From Tupaia tana (taxonomy: Eukaryota > Chordata > Mammalia > Scandentia > Tupaiidae), in NCBI GenBank assembly GCA_026018925.1, contig JAKSZU010000020.1, forward strand, positions 39,585,112 through 39,649,111: a DNA stretch of 64,000 nucleotides, written 5' to 3'. Below the pieces are notes generated by a model. The model was not told the DNA's origin. It did no database searches and saw only the letters and a program-made list of their open reading frames with translations. Each line of letters begins with the position of its first letter. Position 1 is the first letter of the stretch. A program made the translations under genes and the position numbers. Of the stretch, positions 11,815-22,915 are shown piece after piece.

Positions 11815-12015
11815 GTATTGAGAGCTTACCGGTGTGCTGTGCTCTGTTGTCTGCGTTATCTTATGTAATCTTTACAGCAGACCCTGGGACAGGCACCCTG
11901 GGTGTCCTGATTTTATTGGGGGAAACTGAGGCGCAGAGCAGTTATATAACTCACCCAAGGTCACACAGCTAGGAAGGGGTAAAGACTGGATTTGAGCCCA
12001 GGGTCTTCTGACTTC
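11815..12015 (+). mobile_element. MIR element
   Basis: Ordered MIR landmarks: 'attgagagcttacc', 'ttatgtaatctttacagcag', 'gggaaactgaggcgcagag' and 'aaggtcacacagctaggaag'. Confidence 0.85.
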
Positions 12016-13893
12016 ACAGCCAGGGACCATGGCCCAGCTGTGCTGCTTCTCTGTTCCATCTTCTCTAAGCCTCAGCGGAAGGACTGAGTGTCCCGTGTTG
12101 GCCTCTTGGCAGATTTTACATGTCACCTCTCAGCCAGCCTCTGAACCATCACTGCTCTGCCCGGCACCCATAGCCGCTGTGTAGCCTTCATCGAATCCAC
12201 ACTTGTCTCCTCCTCTTTTCCCTGTGAGCATTGTGTTTACTCTGTGTGTTGGCAGCAGAAACCAAAAAGGAAATGCAGAAAAAGCATCTAACGGTTTTCA
12301 TAACGTAAACCAAATGTTGGTGGCGTGGGTGAGCTCTTGGGAGGAAAGGCGCTATATAAATCTGACAAATAAATAAATAACTGGTTCTTTAAATAAACTG
12401 GCAGTGAGAAAGCCTTACTCCGTAACCTATTGAATTGGGGCTTACTCGGCACAGAAACCTCTCCCTTTGCTCACCAAATGCGAGTTCCTTACGCAGGAGC
12501 CCTGCTCGGACTGGGGCGGGGATGGGAAGGAGGGAGGAAGAAGTTTGTTAGGTGCCAAGCTGCTCCTCCTGGCGGTGGTCTCCTGCCTTGGTAAATCAGA
12601 GGTGTCTGTCACAGCTGTCCTATGTACACAGAACATTCTCGGCTCCTCTGGATGTGGGGCGGGGACGAGGGTTCAGATGAAGGTCAGTGAGTAAAGTGCG
12701 CAGAATGTATTTTGAGGACATGGGCCGAATTTACTTTACTAATCTCTGCCAATAGAAGCCATTATCAGCAAGGACCTCAGGGAAGATCCTTCTTCCAAAT
12801 ACGCTGGTTTTGTGACCTCCTGCTGAGGTCCCCTTTGCTGTTCCCACTCTTGCCAAACAATCAGGACTGAGCCATTCCAGTTACGGAATCCATCCTGCAG
12901 ATGTCAGGCCTCTAACCGCCATGTGTCCTTAAACGTTATGCTGAGGGATGGAGGAGGGGCCGAGGCTGCTGGCTTGTGTCCACATGGAAGTACCCTTTCC
13001 TGTGCGGCCTTACCAGGCTGACTCTAGAGTTTCATTCTGGAAGGTGAAAAAATGAGACTACACGGAAGTGGGGTGATGGGACCTGCCAGCTGCAGAGGCT
13101 CTGGTTACAGGACTGAGTGGTGCGGGCTATCTTGGGGCCATCAAAGGAACTGATTTGTGGAGGTCACCTTTAAAGGCTCTGAGAAGGTAGCAGATGGGGA
13201 GGGAGAGAAAATGGAAGGTAGGTGCCCTTGACCTTTCCTTCCAAGTAGCGTGGGTCTGGGCACTTTATAGGAAAAAGGCCTTACGATCGAGGGCTTTCTT
13301 TTCTGAAAGAATACCCTTCAGCCTCACAGCAGCCTACAGGAGCCTGTATTCAAGTTTAAACCTGAATTGCAAGTTTGCACTTCTTCAAAGCCCATCGAGG
13401 TGCTTCCTTAAGTAACAGCAGCGTTGAACATCGAGTTCCTGGTGCAGTTTTGCCATAGTGCACCTGGCTTCCCAGTGAACGGCTCTCAACCCTCTGAGCC
13501 TTCTGTACTTCTAAAACCCGTTCTAAGAAGGTGGCCCAGCAGATTCTGATGCCTTTGAGATAAAAGGATAAGTAGATGTAAATTGCTTGGTGATCTTCAT
13601 GTTACAAAATGATTTTACGGCGCTGCCTTCAGAAAGATAGTAAAGACTCACGCGGAACATGGCGTGATGTGCTGTACCCTGACGGAAACAGTGCTTTATC
13701 TGCACCTAAATCTCTTCAGTTTAAGATTTTAAATCTTGATGTTCTAGAAATCTGTTGGCCACCTGTTGCCACAGATTGATTCAATTCAAATTATGTGATT
13801 AAAGCTATTAAAAGAATGCACGCATAAAGTAGAAAGATCTTCACGTTACAGGGTTATATCGTTGACATTAAAAAAAAAAAAATCATTGAAATT

Positions 13894-14142
13894 GGGACCA
13901 GCAGTTAAAGTAATGGCCATGTTGCTGGACTCCCATGTAGTCGACGGTGGTTCGAGTCCTGGACCTGGTGGCTTAAACTCACGCCGGGTGCATGTGTACC
14001 CAAGATCCCGAGAGGAGAATGGAGGAGAAGGGATTGTGGCATGGCCATCCCCCCTGGGGGATGATTTCTCGCTTTCTGTCTCTCTCTGTCTTTCTGGCGA
14101 GCACACGCGCCCTATAGCAAAAATCTCTCCAAAAAAAAGAAG
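13894..14142 (+). mobile_element. SINE class A
   Basis: Full length with 'cccccctggggga' near 14048-14062 and tail box at 14112. Flanked by the 18-bp repeat 'aaaaaaatcattgaaatt' (13876-13893, 14143-14160). Confidence 0.93.
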
Positions 14143-14246
14143 AAAAAAATCATTGAAATTAGTTGTTCTTTGTTTTTCCTTATATTCTTGGCTCCTACTG
14201 TCTACCTGAAGGCATATAAGGAGGACTTCAAAAAAGTTAGTGGAGG

Positions 14247-14510
14247 GACCAGCAGTTAGTGTAATGGCTGTGTCGCTGGACTCCCACGTAGTCGACCGCG
14301 GTTCGAGTCCCGGACCCGGTGGCTTAAACTCACGCCGGGCGCGTGTGCGTGCGTGCCCAAGATCTCGAGAGGAGAACGGAGGAGAAGGGATTGCAGCGTG
14401 GCCATCCCCCCCTGGGGGTTGATTTCCTGCTTTCTGTCTCTCTGTCTCTCTCTGTCTGTCTGGCGAGCGCACGCGCCCTATAGCAAAAACCTCTCCAAAA
14501 AAAAAAAAAA
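14247..14510 (+). mobile_element. SINE class A
   Basis: Close to the apparent consensus ('ccgcggttcgagtcccgg', 'cgggcgcgtgtgcg'). Flanked by 'aaaaagttagtggagg' at 14231-14246 and 14511-14526. CpG-rich, so probably among the younger copies. Confidence 0.93.
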
Positions 14511-14526
14511 AAAAAGTTAGTGGAGG

Positions 14527-14787
14527 GACCACCAGCTGACAATGGTCCCACATAGTCAACCGTTATTCGAGTTATTCGAGTCTCAGATTCGGTGGCTTAA
14601 AAACTTGCCCCAGGCACGTGTGCATGCATGCCCCAAATCCCAAGAGCAAGAATGGAGAAGAGATTGCAGCATGGCCATCCCTCCTGGGGGATGTTTCTTG
14701 CTTTCTAGTTCTCTGGCAAGCACAGGCACCCTATAGCAAAAGTCCCTCTCTTAAAATAAATTTTAAAAAATAAATAAATAAATAAAA
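14527..14787 (+). mobile_element. SINE class A, older
   Basis: Head lacks part of the A-box arm and carries a small duplication 'gttattcgagttattcgag' near 14561-14580. The AATA-rich tail ends in 'aaaagtttgtgg', close to 'aaaagttagtgg' on its left, so it inserted before its neighbour at the same site. Confidence 0.85.
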
Positions 14788-15588
14788 GTTTGTGGGAAAA
14801 AATGAAAATAAAGTACGTTTATTCTGATGCAAAAAATGTGGAAATCCATGCATAGTTTTTATAACATGTATTTTAATGAACTTTTGGAAGCTCTCACTCA
14901 TAGTGACAGGTGCTTTTCTTTGTACATGTAGATGAGTGCCTAGATCCATATTTCATGGGTTGAGGGTCACTCATCTGAACCTCCATACTGCCCTTCCTGA
15001 GGTTCTTCCCAGTCAGATCAGCTATACTAGCGGCAGTAGATCTGATTAGATTTCACCATCCCAGAAGTATTTGAAAGATAATGGATCCCCATGTCACAGA
15101 TAAGGATACAAAGCCAAGAAACTTTGCCATTAGTCACTTCCCTAGTGAATGTTGCCACTTGAGGTTCTTGGGCTTTTTCTTGCACATCCTGGAGGCAGGG
15201 AAGAGCATTTGGCAAGCACGGGGTCAGGATTTTTCTGATAGCTTCAGGGTGTTGGGTATACATACTGATTAATAACAATAACAAAAGGCTTTTTTTGTTT
15301 TGGCTTGTAAATACAATATAATAATTAAAATATACATGTATTTTAAGTGCCAATATAGTTGATATTTTTTATAGAAACAATCCATATTTATTGTTAAACA
15401 CCGGAAATCATAACCACACAAGAACAGGAGAGAGAAACAGAATTACCTTTAGGTGTAAATCTCTGATTTTTGTGACACCATGGTAACTTTCTATTTTTGC
15501 AAAACGTTGATGTTCTGTGTACTGTTTAGCAGCCCGCCTTCATGTATCAAAAATACCTCTCCAGGTCCTTACAAATTTGGTCATCAGT

Positions 15589-15634
15589 AAAGTCTTGACA
15601 TATTTTTCTATGCAAAAATGTGTCATGACTTTTT
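15589..15634. repeat. Hairpin MITE-like repeat, copy 2
   Basis: Arms 'aaagtcttgacatattttt' and 'aaaaatgtgtcatgacttt' are complementary at 17 of 19 positions around the loop 'ctatgc'. It shares the leading 'gtcatcag' with the copy at 42852. Confidence 0.7.
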
Positions 15635-15879
15635 CCAGTACTTGATGTATTTGCGTACTGTCTCCTATGTAATGGTTACTTTCTAGTAAATAGTTGTATC
15701 GCAGTGGAGTTACCCAGCTCCCTTGCTGGGTATTTATGACGGGGACAGGCTTTGCAGCCAGCGGTGACCACATGCTAATTCAAGGGCTGTTTACGTGCTA
15801 AGCACAGAACTACGATACCTTCCTGTCATCCAAGTTCGCAGGAAAAATGTTTACTTTTACTTTGTACTTTTTGATTACT

Positions 15880-16720
15880 AATGAAGTTAAACTTTTTGTT
15901 TATGACCATTAGTATTTCTTTTTTAGTGATTTTTCTGTTTATGCCCTTTATCCATTTTTTTCTATAGGATTATTCGTCTTCTATTGATTTTTTTTTTTTT
16001 AAAGCTCTTTATGCCCGCAGTATTAGCAATGCTGTATGTATTAGAGATTTTTGCTCCAGTTTTAGTTTTAGTTTTGGTATTTTCTGATTCTTGCATATTT
16101 TCCCCCAATTTGATGTTTTTCTTTTGGTTTTGTTTCTTATGTTTTGGACTTACAGATGTTTATACAGTGAGGTATATCCATGTTTATCTGGATTTCTGCT
16201 TTTGGTATGATACTTAGTTTTCCTCTCCCCGAAATTATGTAAGTTTTCATATATATTTAATTATGTATTATAATTTCACTTTTTATATTGGAATCTCTGA
16301 TCTATATAAAATTTATTTTGACATGTGGTATAGAGCAGAGTCTAATTTTTTTCCCCACTAATTTGAAATGCTGACCTTGGCAAATAGTCAGTTTTAGAAT
16401 ATATTCTTTGATCTGCCAATCATTTATTCCTTTTATTACTGGTTTAATTATTGTAGTTTATGTGTTACCATTTTCCAGGTCATTATTTCTTTCAAGAAAT
16501 TACTTATCTTTATCAAGTTGATTGGAAAGGCATTTGCTTTTATAGAGTAATTGTCAGTAAATCAGCAGCTTCAAAGTTCTAAATATTTTCTTTAGATCTT
16601 TTTTCTAAAAACAATTATAAGACTTTATTCTTATATGGCTTACACATTTCCCAATTGTCCCTAAGAATACTGTTTTTGACTGCTATTGTGGGATTTTCTC
16701 CTTTCTTTTTTTTAGTACAT
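15880..16720 (-). mobile_element. L1 fragment, antisense, ORF2 3' region
   Basis: AT-rich. 'tatgccctttatccattttt' (15940-15959) and the 'tatataaaatttattttgac' region (16303-16322) are the antisense of old L1 ORF2 ends. No usable reading frame is left. Confidence 0.6.
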
Positions 16721-16942
16721 TTTCTAACTGATGAATTTGTGCCCTTCAGTCTTTAAAAATTCATTCTCTTTCCAAATCAGAAAACGAATGAACTTGTGAT
16801 AAAACATATTTGTATTACTTGCAGATAATTGACCTTACATATTCAGATGCGTGATCTGGCCCATCTGTACAGGTAGACTTTGAAGGAAATTCGCATGTGA
16901 GATAAGAGGCCACCATGCCATTGCTTTAGGATTTTTGTTGAT

Positions 16943-16963
16943 GTGTGTGTGTGTGTGTGTGTT
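16943..16963. repeat. (TG)n microsatellite
   Basis: About ten TG units, 200 bp before the next exon. Confidence 0.9.
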
Positions 16964-17167
16964 TCGTGGGGGTGGGGGGTGCTACTTCCTGATTCAAAAG
17001 ACTCAATGTATCCAGTATAATTCTGGGAAAAGAGGAGACTATCCCGAAAGAAGCATTAAGAAAATTGCAAATAATTTCATTAATCTGAACCTCTACTCCC
17101 CAGTGCTCAAGCAAAGGAGGTATCCATCATGCCTTAGTGACACAGTATCATGCCTTTCTTCTTACAG

Positions 17168-17427
17168 ATTTCAAAGACAGCTGTCCGAGCCCTGCCACCC
17201 CTTCCCTGCTCAGTCAGGAGTTCCTGGAGATAACCGCCCCAGCTACCATCGGCAGATGTCGGAGCCCATTGTCCCTGCAGCCCCCCCGCCCCCTCAGGGA
17301 TTCAAACAAGAATACCACGACCCGCTCTATGAGCACGGGGTCCCAGGGATGGTGGCCCCCCCAGCACACGGGTTCCAGTCACCCATGGGAATCAAGCAGG
17401 AGCCCCGGGATTACTGCGTTGATTCAG
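17168..17427 (+). CDS. ETV5: ETV5 coding exon with two SUMO motifs
   Basis: 260-bp exon between 'cttacag' and 'gttagc'. It encodes [20 protein letters not shown], then a stretch through [17 protein letters not shown], and ends in YCVDS plus the first base of a Glu codon. Two psi-K-x-E motifs are present: F-K-Q-E at 17301 and I-K-Q-E-P at 17391. They correspond by count to SUMO acceptors reported for human ERM at about residues 263 and 293. Differences from the human protein as I recall it lie in the Pro-rich linkers (PAQS, GMVAPP) rather than in the motifs. The donor is GTTAGC, slightly weaker than consensus. Confidence 0.96.
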
Positions 17428-18124
17428 GTTAGCATAACATCATCCCGTTTGTTTCTTTCATTCTTGCATTTATTTGTCCGAGCATTACCGAGTGTCTTCT
17501 CTGTGCAGAGCCTTGGGGAATCGTTTTGTAAGCGTTATCTCCTAAGAAATTAGGAGTTAGCAAAGCAGGAATGTTTGTGTATGACCAAATACGAGACAAA
17601 CAGGCCAGGCACATGGCCAGACGTGCAGGAAGCCCTCGGACGTGGTGCGGGGTACCCCTAAGAGTTCCAGGCTGGCTCCCAGACTTGGACGGTGCCTTTC
17701 GGACCTCTCAACCTCGGGGTCACTGGATAAAGAGGACGTTCTTTCTGTGCTGCCTTAGTCCCACCCCTGGTTTTGTGGCCGTCCCCCATTAAACTCCCCG
17801 TATAACTGAGAGAGTCCACACGTAGGACGGGATTCTTTCTCATTTTGACATGAATGGTCGTTGATAACTCTGTGGGATGCTCAGCACACCGTGGAAGAGG
17901 CTGTCTTGTTGGTTGCTTCCTGGGATTCCCTGTTTGTTACAAGGCTGACTGCTGGGGAAATCCCTGTGTCCTTTAGCTACTGGTATTCTCGGGGGCAGAA
18001 GGGGATAGCATGTTTAGGGCACCCGTTGTGGGTTATAGGATAATCTTGCCTAAGAACCTAAGCATATATAGAAGTACTTTGGGGGATGGACCTTCTCCCC
18101 TCACCATTCACTGTCTACATATCT

Positions 18125-18382
18125 TTTTTTTTTTTTTTTTTTTTTTTTTTTGAGAGGTTTTTGCTATAGGGCGCACACGCTCGCCAGACAGAGAAAGTGA
18201 GAAATCACCACCCAGGGGGATGGCCATGCCACAATCCCTTCTCCTCCATTCTCTTCTCAGGATCTTGGGAACACACGCACATGCGCCCGGTGTGAGTTTT
18301 AAGCCACTGGGTCCGGTACTCGAACCACGGTCGACTACATGGGAGTCCAGTGACATAGCCATTACGCTAACTGCTGATCCCC
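18125..18382 (-). mobile_element. SINE class A
   Basis: Starts in plus orientation with about 27 T (its A tail). Flanked by 'cactgtctacatatct' (18109-18124) and 'cactgcctacatatct' (18383-18398). Confidence 0.93.
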
Positions 18383-19307
18383 CACTGCCTACATATCTTG
18401 TAGGCCAGGCCTATGAAATGAAACCATCAGGGGAAAGGAGAATTGGAATTTGTAGCTTGCATATTTAGAAGCTATTTTTTCCTCTTTATTTCCCCTTCCC
18501 CTTTCAGAAATGACCTAAACATTTTCACTTTTTTTTTTAAGTTGGCACTAAAGGATATTGAGAGTAGCTTGTATGTTCCAGCCTTTCTGCTGGGTGCCTT
18601 TCTCAGAGATCCTGGGGGATGTTGGGACAGTGTGAATTTAAGTGACTTCTGACAATGGAATGGCATAGAGGATATGCTCCTAGCCCTCTCTGAGATAAGA
18701 TAGAGATCGCTTCGTTCAAGCCGAAATTGGTTACGGAAAGGCTGGGGAAGTAGGTGGAAGGCAACACCTTTCTGACAGAAAATACCAAGGAGTTTTAACT
18801 ACAGAAATTTCCACTGGCGCTCCTCTCGAAGGCCTTGATGTGTTTTTCTTAGGAGCAGGTGTGACTAGCAACATTTTTCCTTTGAAATTGACATTTCCCT
18901 CTATCCTGTGGGTTTTTCACCCCACCCCATTCCTTTAAAGCAAGACACAACAGATACGACCATACCTGAACCTCTCTGATCTGAGTGGTGTTCCGGGGTG
19001 CGGGTTCATCCCACCTGGGCGTAGTTCAGCTCACTGTCTTTCCTCTCGGTAGATACCTTGACAGCAAGATGCCTGAAGAAGAGTTCCCTTCTGTGTGGTT
19101 TGGTGTCCACGCAACAGTCCCAACACGGCGAAAAGGCACTTGCTAATCTCCAGTCCTTCACCTTCACCAGTTCATGTCCTGGCTTCAGAACTTCAGACCC
19201 TCTAACCCTTTGTCCTAAAACTACCCTCGCCACTTGGAGCAGAATTAGATGTGACCATCAACAGTAAAGGGGAACACATTGGAAGCTATTTAAAATAATC
19301 CTCCCCC

Positions 19308-19311
<4 letters not shown>

Positions 19312-19343
<32 letters not shown>
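19312..19343. repeat. (CA)n microsatellite
   Basis: About 16 uninterrupted CA units. Confidence 0.95.
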
Positions 19344-19345
<2 letters not shown>

Positions 19346-19700
19346 TAAAGCCCAGGAGTCAGGCAGCAGGCGAAGCTTGGCCTGTAGAAAACCAGTGTCT
19401 TTTTCTGCCATTAGTGCGCTTGCCAGATTTGTTAACTCATTTTTTAAATGAGTATATGACAAGGGTGAGGCATCATTTTTTGCTTCCCATGATTTGATTC
19501 GGAGTGTCTTACTTTCCGATGGTAAATGATAGTGCTTGCCATGTTGCTTATCGCGGGTGCTGCGTCTTCCCTAGGCTCGGCCAGAAGGGCATACCTTAGA
19601 GCAGCAAGAGCTTCGGGGTTTTACTAGAGTTGAACATTGCATGTGCTGCGTCTCCTGCAGAAACGAGTGACGTGTGTGTCCATCTGTGTTTCCTTTTCAG

Positions 19701-19760
19701 AAGTGCCTAACTGCCAGTCATCCTACATGAGAGGGGGGTATTTCTCCAGCAGCCATGAAG
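19701..19760 (+). CDS. ETV5: ETV5 short coding exon (20 residues)
   Basis: 60-bp exon between 'ttttcag' and 'gtaaag', coding the end of a Glu codon followed by VPNCQSSYMRGGYFSSSHE and the first base of Gly. Both splice phases are equal and the length is divisible by three, so it is a frame-neutral cassette. It lies in the region before the ETS domain that contributes to auto-inhibition in PEA3 factors (family knowledge). Confidence 0.95.
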
Positions 19761-19986
19761 GTAAAGAACTTGCTTTAAAATAATAATAACAATAGTGCTA
19801 ATAATAAAGCTTAAAGTTGGCTAGTTTCTAAGTATTTAGATCACAGGTTAAACCTTCCTTATTTCATGAATATAAGAGTTAATGGATTGTAATCTTCGGT
19901 TATTTCTGCACACAGGATTTGAAGTACTGTGAAGACTGCCATTATTTTCAGTAGCAATTACCCCAACTTAAGAGTTCATAGATAGG

Positions 19987-20160
19987 GACTAGCTGGTGGC
20001 ATGGTAGTTAAGGCACTGGACTCCCACATAACCGACTACAGTTTGAGTCCCAGACCAAGAGGCTTGTTTTCTCACTCCCCCCCCCCCCCCCCGTCTCTCT
20101 CTGGGCAAATTAAAAAATAGTAATAATAAATTAAATTAAATTAATAATTATTTTTTTAAA
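19987..20160 (+). mobile_element. SINE class B
   Basis: Short form: head 'actagctggtggcatggtag', a poly-C run at 20079-20093 in place of part of the CT-rich tract, then 'ctgggcaaattaaaa' and an AATA-rich tail. Confidence 0.85.
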
Positions 20161-21119
20161 AGTTCCTAGGACAATGTGAAGAAAAAATGAACCCACCTAG
20201 TTTTCACATTTCTAGACATGAAGGTTATATAGTTATGTAACACTGTCAGCCTAAACTGGAATTTAGGAATTATGTGAGTGTTTTTATACGGGTCCAAAAC
20301 CCACAGAAGTGACTTTTAAAATGTGTTTTAGATTTTACTTTGTTTGGATGGGTAACTCGTCACTGAAATAATTATTACATGATAAATGGGTGCCACTTAA
20401 CATCAGAGGGGTAGTTGAGGTGTTTTTCACTGATCTTGAGAAGGCCGGTGCCGAGGTGAACCGGCAAGCAGTAGAAGGAATAGGGGTTGGAGGTGGAGAG
20501 GTTGGTGAGACTCTGTAGAGGTATGTTATGTGTGAAAAAAAGAAATTTTCTAACTGGATAAATAAAACACTTCAAAAGAGAAACATAAGAACAGCTATAA
20601 AGCAATCTACCAACAAGCCTGGATTATCACATCTCAATGTTTATTTGTATGAGAAGATGGTTTTATGTCAGGGCATGCTGTCTGTTCAAGTTTCCGTGCC
20701 CAGTCTCTTTGAGACAGATGAATTCAGCAGGTCTCTAAGCAGAGCTGAGCCATGATTTTACTTACCTTCATTAGCATTGACCTGTGAACTGGGCCAAAAG
20801 TAATTTAGAACAGATAAGATACATAGATGTTCTATAGCATATGACTGTTCAGTGAAGTGATCAGAATGGAGCTAAAATCCCCACATTTCCTGGAGAGCTT
20901 GCTTTTGATCTAGTTTTGTTTAAAATATTAACTCTTATAGCTTATTCTTACCACAAGCAAAAAATATTGGTTACCCAAAACTTAGAAAATATAGACGGAC
21001 AGAAAATGAAAATTAAATCTTACTGTCCAAAGCATTAATTTTCTATATAATCTTTCTATCTTTTTGTACATACATAAATATAGATTGTATAGATCACATA
21101 GGACTCATTAGTTCATAGT

Positions 21120-21361
21120 TTTGTTTTTGAATTTGCCAAAGGGCACGTGTACTTGCTGGAGAGTAAGGGAAAATGAAAAACACCTCCCTTGGAGGGGGGG
21201 TCATGCTGCATTCCCTTCGCCGTTTCCCACTCCTTAAGGAATTTGGGGCATGGACACACACGCTCCTGGCATGCTTTTCAAGCTGCTGCATCCAGGACTC
21301 AAACCACTCAGTTGGCCATGTGGGATCCAGCTGCCTTAACCACCATGCCACAGGCTGGCCC
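21120..21361 (-). mobile_element. SINE class C
   Basis: On the minus strand: 'ggccagcctgtggcatggtg' head, 'ggatcccacatggccaactg', and a tail near 21130. Confidence 0.8.
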
Positions 21362-21414
21362 TATTTTTTTTTTCTCTTTTTTAACAAATCATTGACTCAT
21401 ATCGATCACAACTG

Positions 21415-21600
21415 TTTCAAACTCTGTTCTAAGCTCCTTATATGCATTAAGTTAAGTCATTTAATCCTCAGCATTCCAGACTTATCTATACCTGTTAACC
21501 CCATAGTAAGATGAGGAAACCAAAGCTTAGAGAAGTTAGAAGAGATGCCAAAGGTCACCTGGCTGGGAGGGGAGAGCCAGCACTGTGAACCAAGCCCCAT
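21415..21600 (+). mobile_element. MIR element
   Basis: 'taagtcatttaatcctcagc', 'agatgaggaaaccaaagc' and 'ggtcacctggctgggag' appear in MIR order. Confidence 0.8.
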
Positions 21601-22393
21601 GGTCTCGAGAGCCCGCGGCCCTCATTTCCCTCCACGCCCCACAGGCAGTGCAGTCTAGCTCAGACGTCCCTCTGCGATTCCCTCCTTAATCGCTGCACGG
21701 CGTTGGTCGCATGGGTGTGCATCTGCCTGATCTCCTGCTGCTGAAAATGTAGGTGCTGCCAGGGTATTTACCAAACAAACCCAACTGAGTATCCATCCAG
21801 CTAAATCTTTTCACATTCCATGGATCACTTCTTAAAAACTACATTTCTAATATTTCTGGGTCAGTGGAGTCTGACCATTTAAGACATCTGCAGCCAGTTT
21901 TTGTGAGGGCCTGTGTTTTATTGTTTGCCTTTAGCGCATCATCACAGAGTTTTAAAATTCAGGATTTCTTTTTAAAAGTAATTCGATGTGAATCAAGAGA
22001 GAAAGGGGGGGGCTTTCATTGGAGGAAGATGACTGAGCTTTCAGAGCTGCAAGGGGCCTTTGTTGAATAGCTTCTAGATGAACGGGTGACGACATCACAT
22101 CAGAGGGCTCGTCCGATGGAAAGGAACCCTGTTGGGGACTGAGATAAAGTTTGTGGTTCACCCTGAGCAGCAGGCTCAGAGCTAAAGCAGCAGGCTCAGA
22201 GCTCCTTCTGGGCAGGAGCATGAGTTGAGATTGTAGGGAAGGTTTTTTCCTTAGAATAGGCTCCCTAGAAGTTACTTCTTGCTTGCTGCCAAAAACATCT
22301 CTCCTGGCATATCCTGAGTGGTGTGATTCCCTTCACCTGTGTCATCGGCTGGGCCTCATGAGACATGCACCTTCTTCTCAGGACGCACCCCAG

Positions 22394-22466
22394 ACCTACC
22401 GCTCAAACTCCAGGGTAGGACCCAGCAGTCTGTGTTTTAACAGGTGCCTTCAAGTTTGAAAACTAG
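22394..22466 (+). mobile_element. hAT-type MITE fragment (MER5-like)
   Basis: 'ggacccagcagtctgtgttt' followed by 'aacaggtgccttcaagtttg' matches the 3' half of MER5A-type elements. Confidence 0.65.
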
Positions 22467-22481
22467 AGAGTAGTGATTCTT

Positions 22482-22745
22482 TTTTTTTTTTTTGGAGAGG
22501 TTTTTGCTATAGGGTGCATGCATACACCAGACAGACAGAGAGAGACAGAGAGACAGAAAGCGAGAAATCACCCCCAGGGGGGATGGCCACGCCACAATCC
22601 CTTCTCCTCCATTCTCCTCTCGGGATCTTGGGCATGCACGCACACGCGCCCAGCATGAGTTTAAGCCACCAGATCCGGGACGCGAACCGCGGTCGACTAC
22701 GTGGGAGTCCAGCAACATAGCCATTACGCTAACTGCTGGTCCCCA
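22482..22745 (-). mobile_element. SINE class A
   Basis: CpG-rich, near-consensus copy. Flanked by 'agagtagtgattctt' at 22467-22481 and 22746-22760; inserted in the left end of a hAT-type MITE. Confidence 0.93.
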
Positions 22746-22915
22746 AGAGTAGTGATTCTTAACTTTGCACCTTAGAGTCATCTGGGGAGCTTTAAAACTT
22801 TTTTGGTGCCCAGACTTCCCCCTGAGCAATTCAATTAGACTCAGGCTTTAGTCATTTCTAAAGCTTCCCCAGTGATGGCAGTGTGTATCCAAGCTTGAGA
22901 TCCACTAGTGTCTAG
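22746..22915 (+). mobile_element. hAT-type MITE fragment
   Basis: 'ttagagtcatctggggagct' and the mirrored 'gcttccccagtgatggcag' suggest a palindromic hAT MITE; the exact family is not assigned. Confidence 0.55.

Larger units (their letters stand above)
14210..14905 (+). mobile_element. Small palindromic-ended MITE, split by two SINEs
   Basis: Ends 'gacttcaaaaaagttagtgg' (14225-14244) and 'tgaacttttggaag' (14877-14890) are inverted repeats. The inside 'aaaatgaaaataaagtacg' onward matches, in reverse, the element at 24690-24830. Two SINEs sit in its left end. Confidence 0.65.
3168..17167 (+). other. ETV5 intron, 14.0 kb
   Basis: Starts gtgggt and ends ttacag before the next exon. It contains class A and C SINEs (several nested), two antisense L1 pieces (9170-10915 and 15880-16720), MIR copies, a long ATAGAT-type microsatellite, and hairpin MITEs. 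Stretches 5284-7010 and 7510-9165 hold no repeat or gene that I recognise. Bases 12020-13870 also show nothing supportable apart from faint hAT-like similarity near 13450-13560. Confidence 0.9.
17428..19700 (+). other. ETV5 intron, 2.27 kb
   Basis: Contains one antisense class A SINE and a (CA)n repeat. Bases 17430-18100 and 18400-19300 show no repeat or gene that I recognise. Confidence 0.85.

Noticed and set aside
13846-14559. Antisense frame of 237 codons
   Set aside because: Runs through two SINE copies; the repeated residues come from the SINE, not from a protein.
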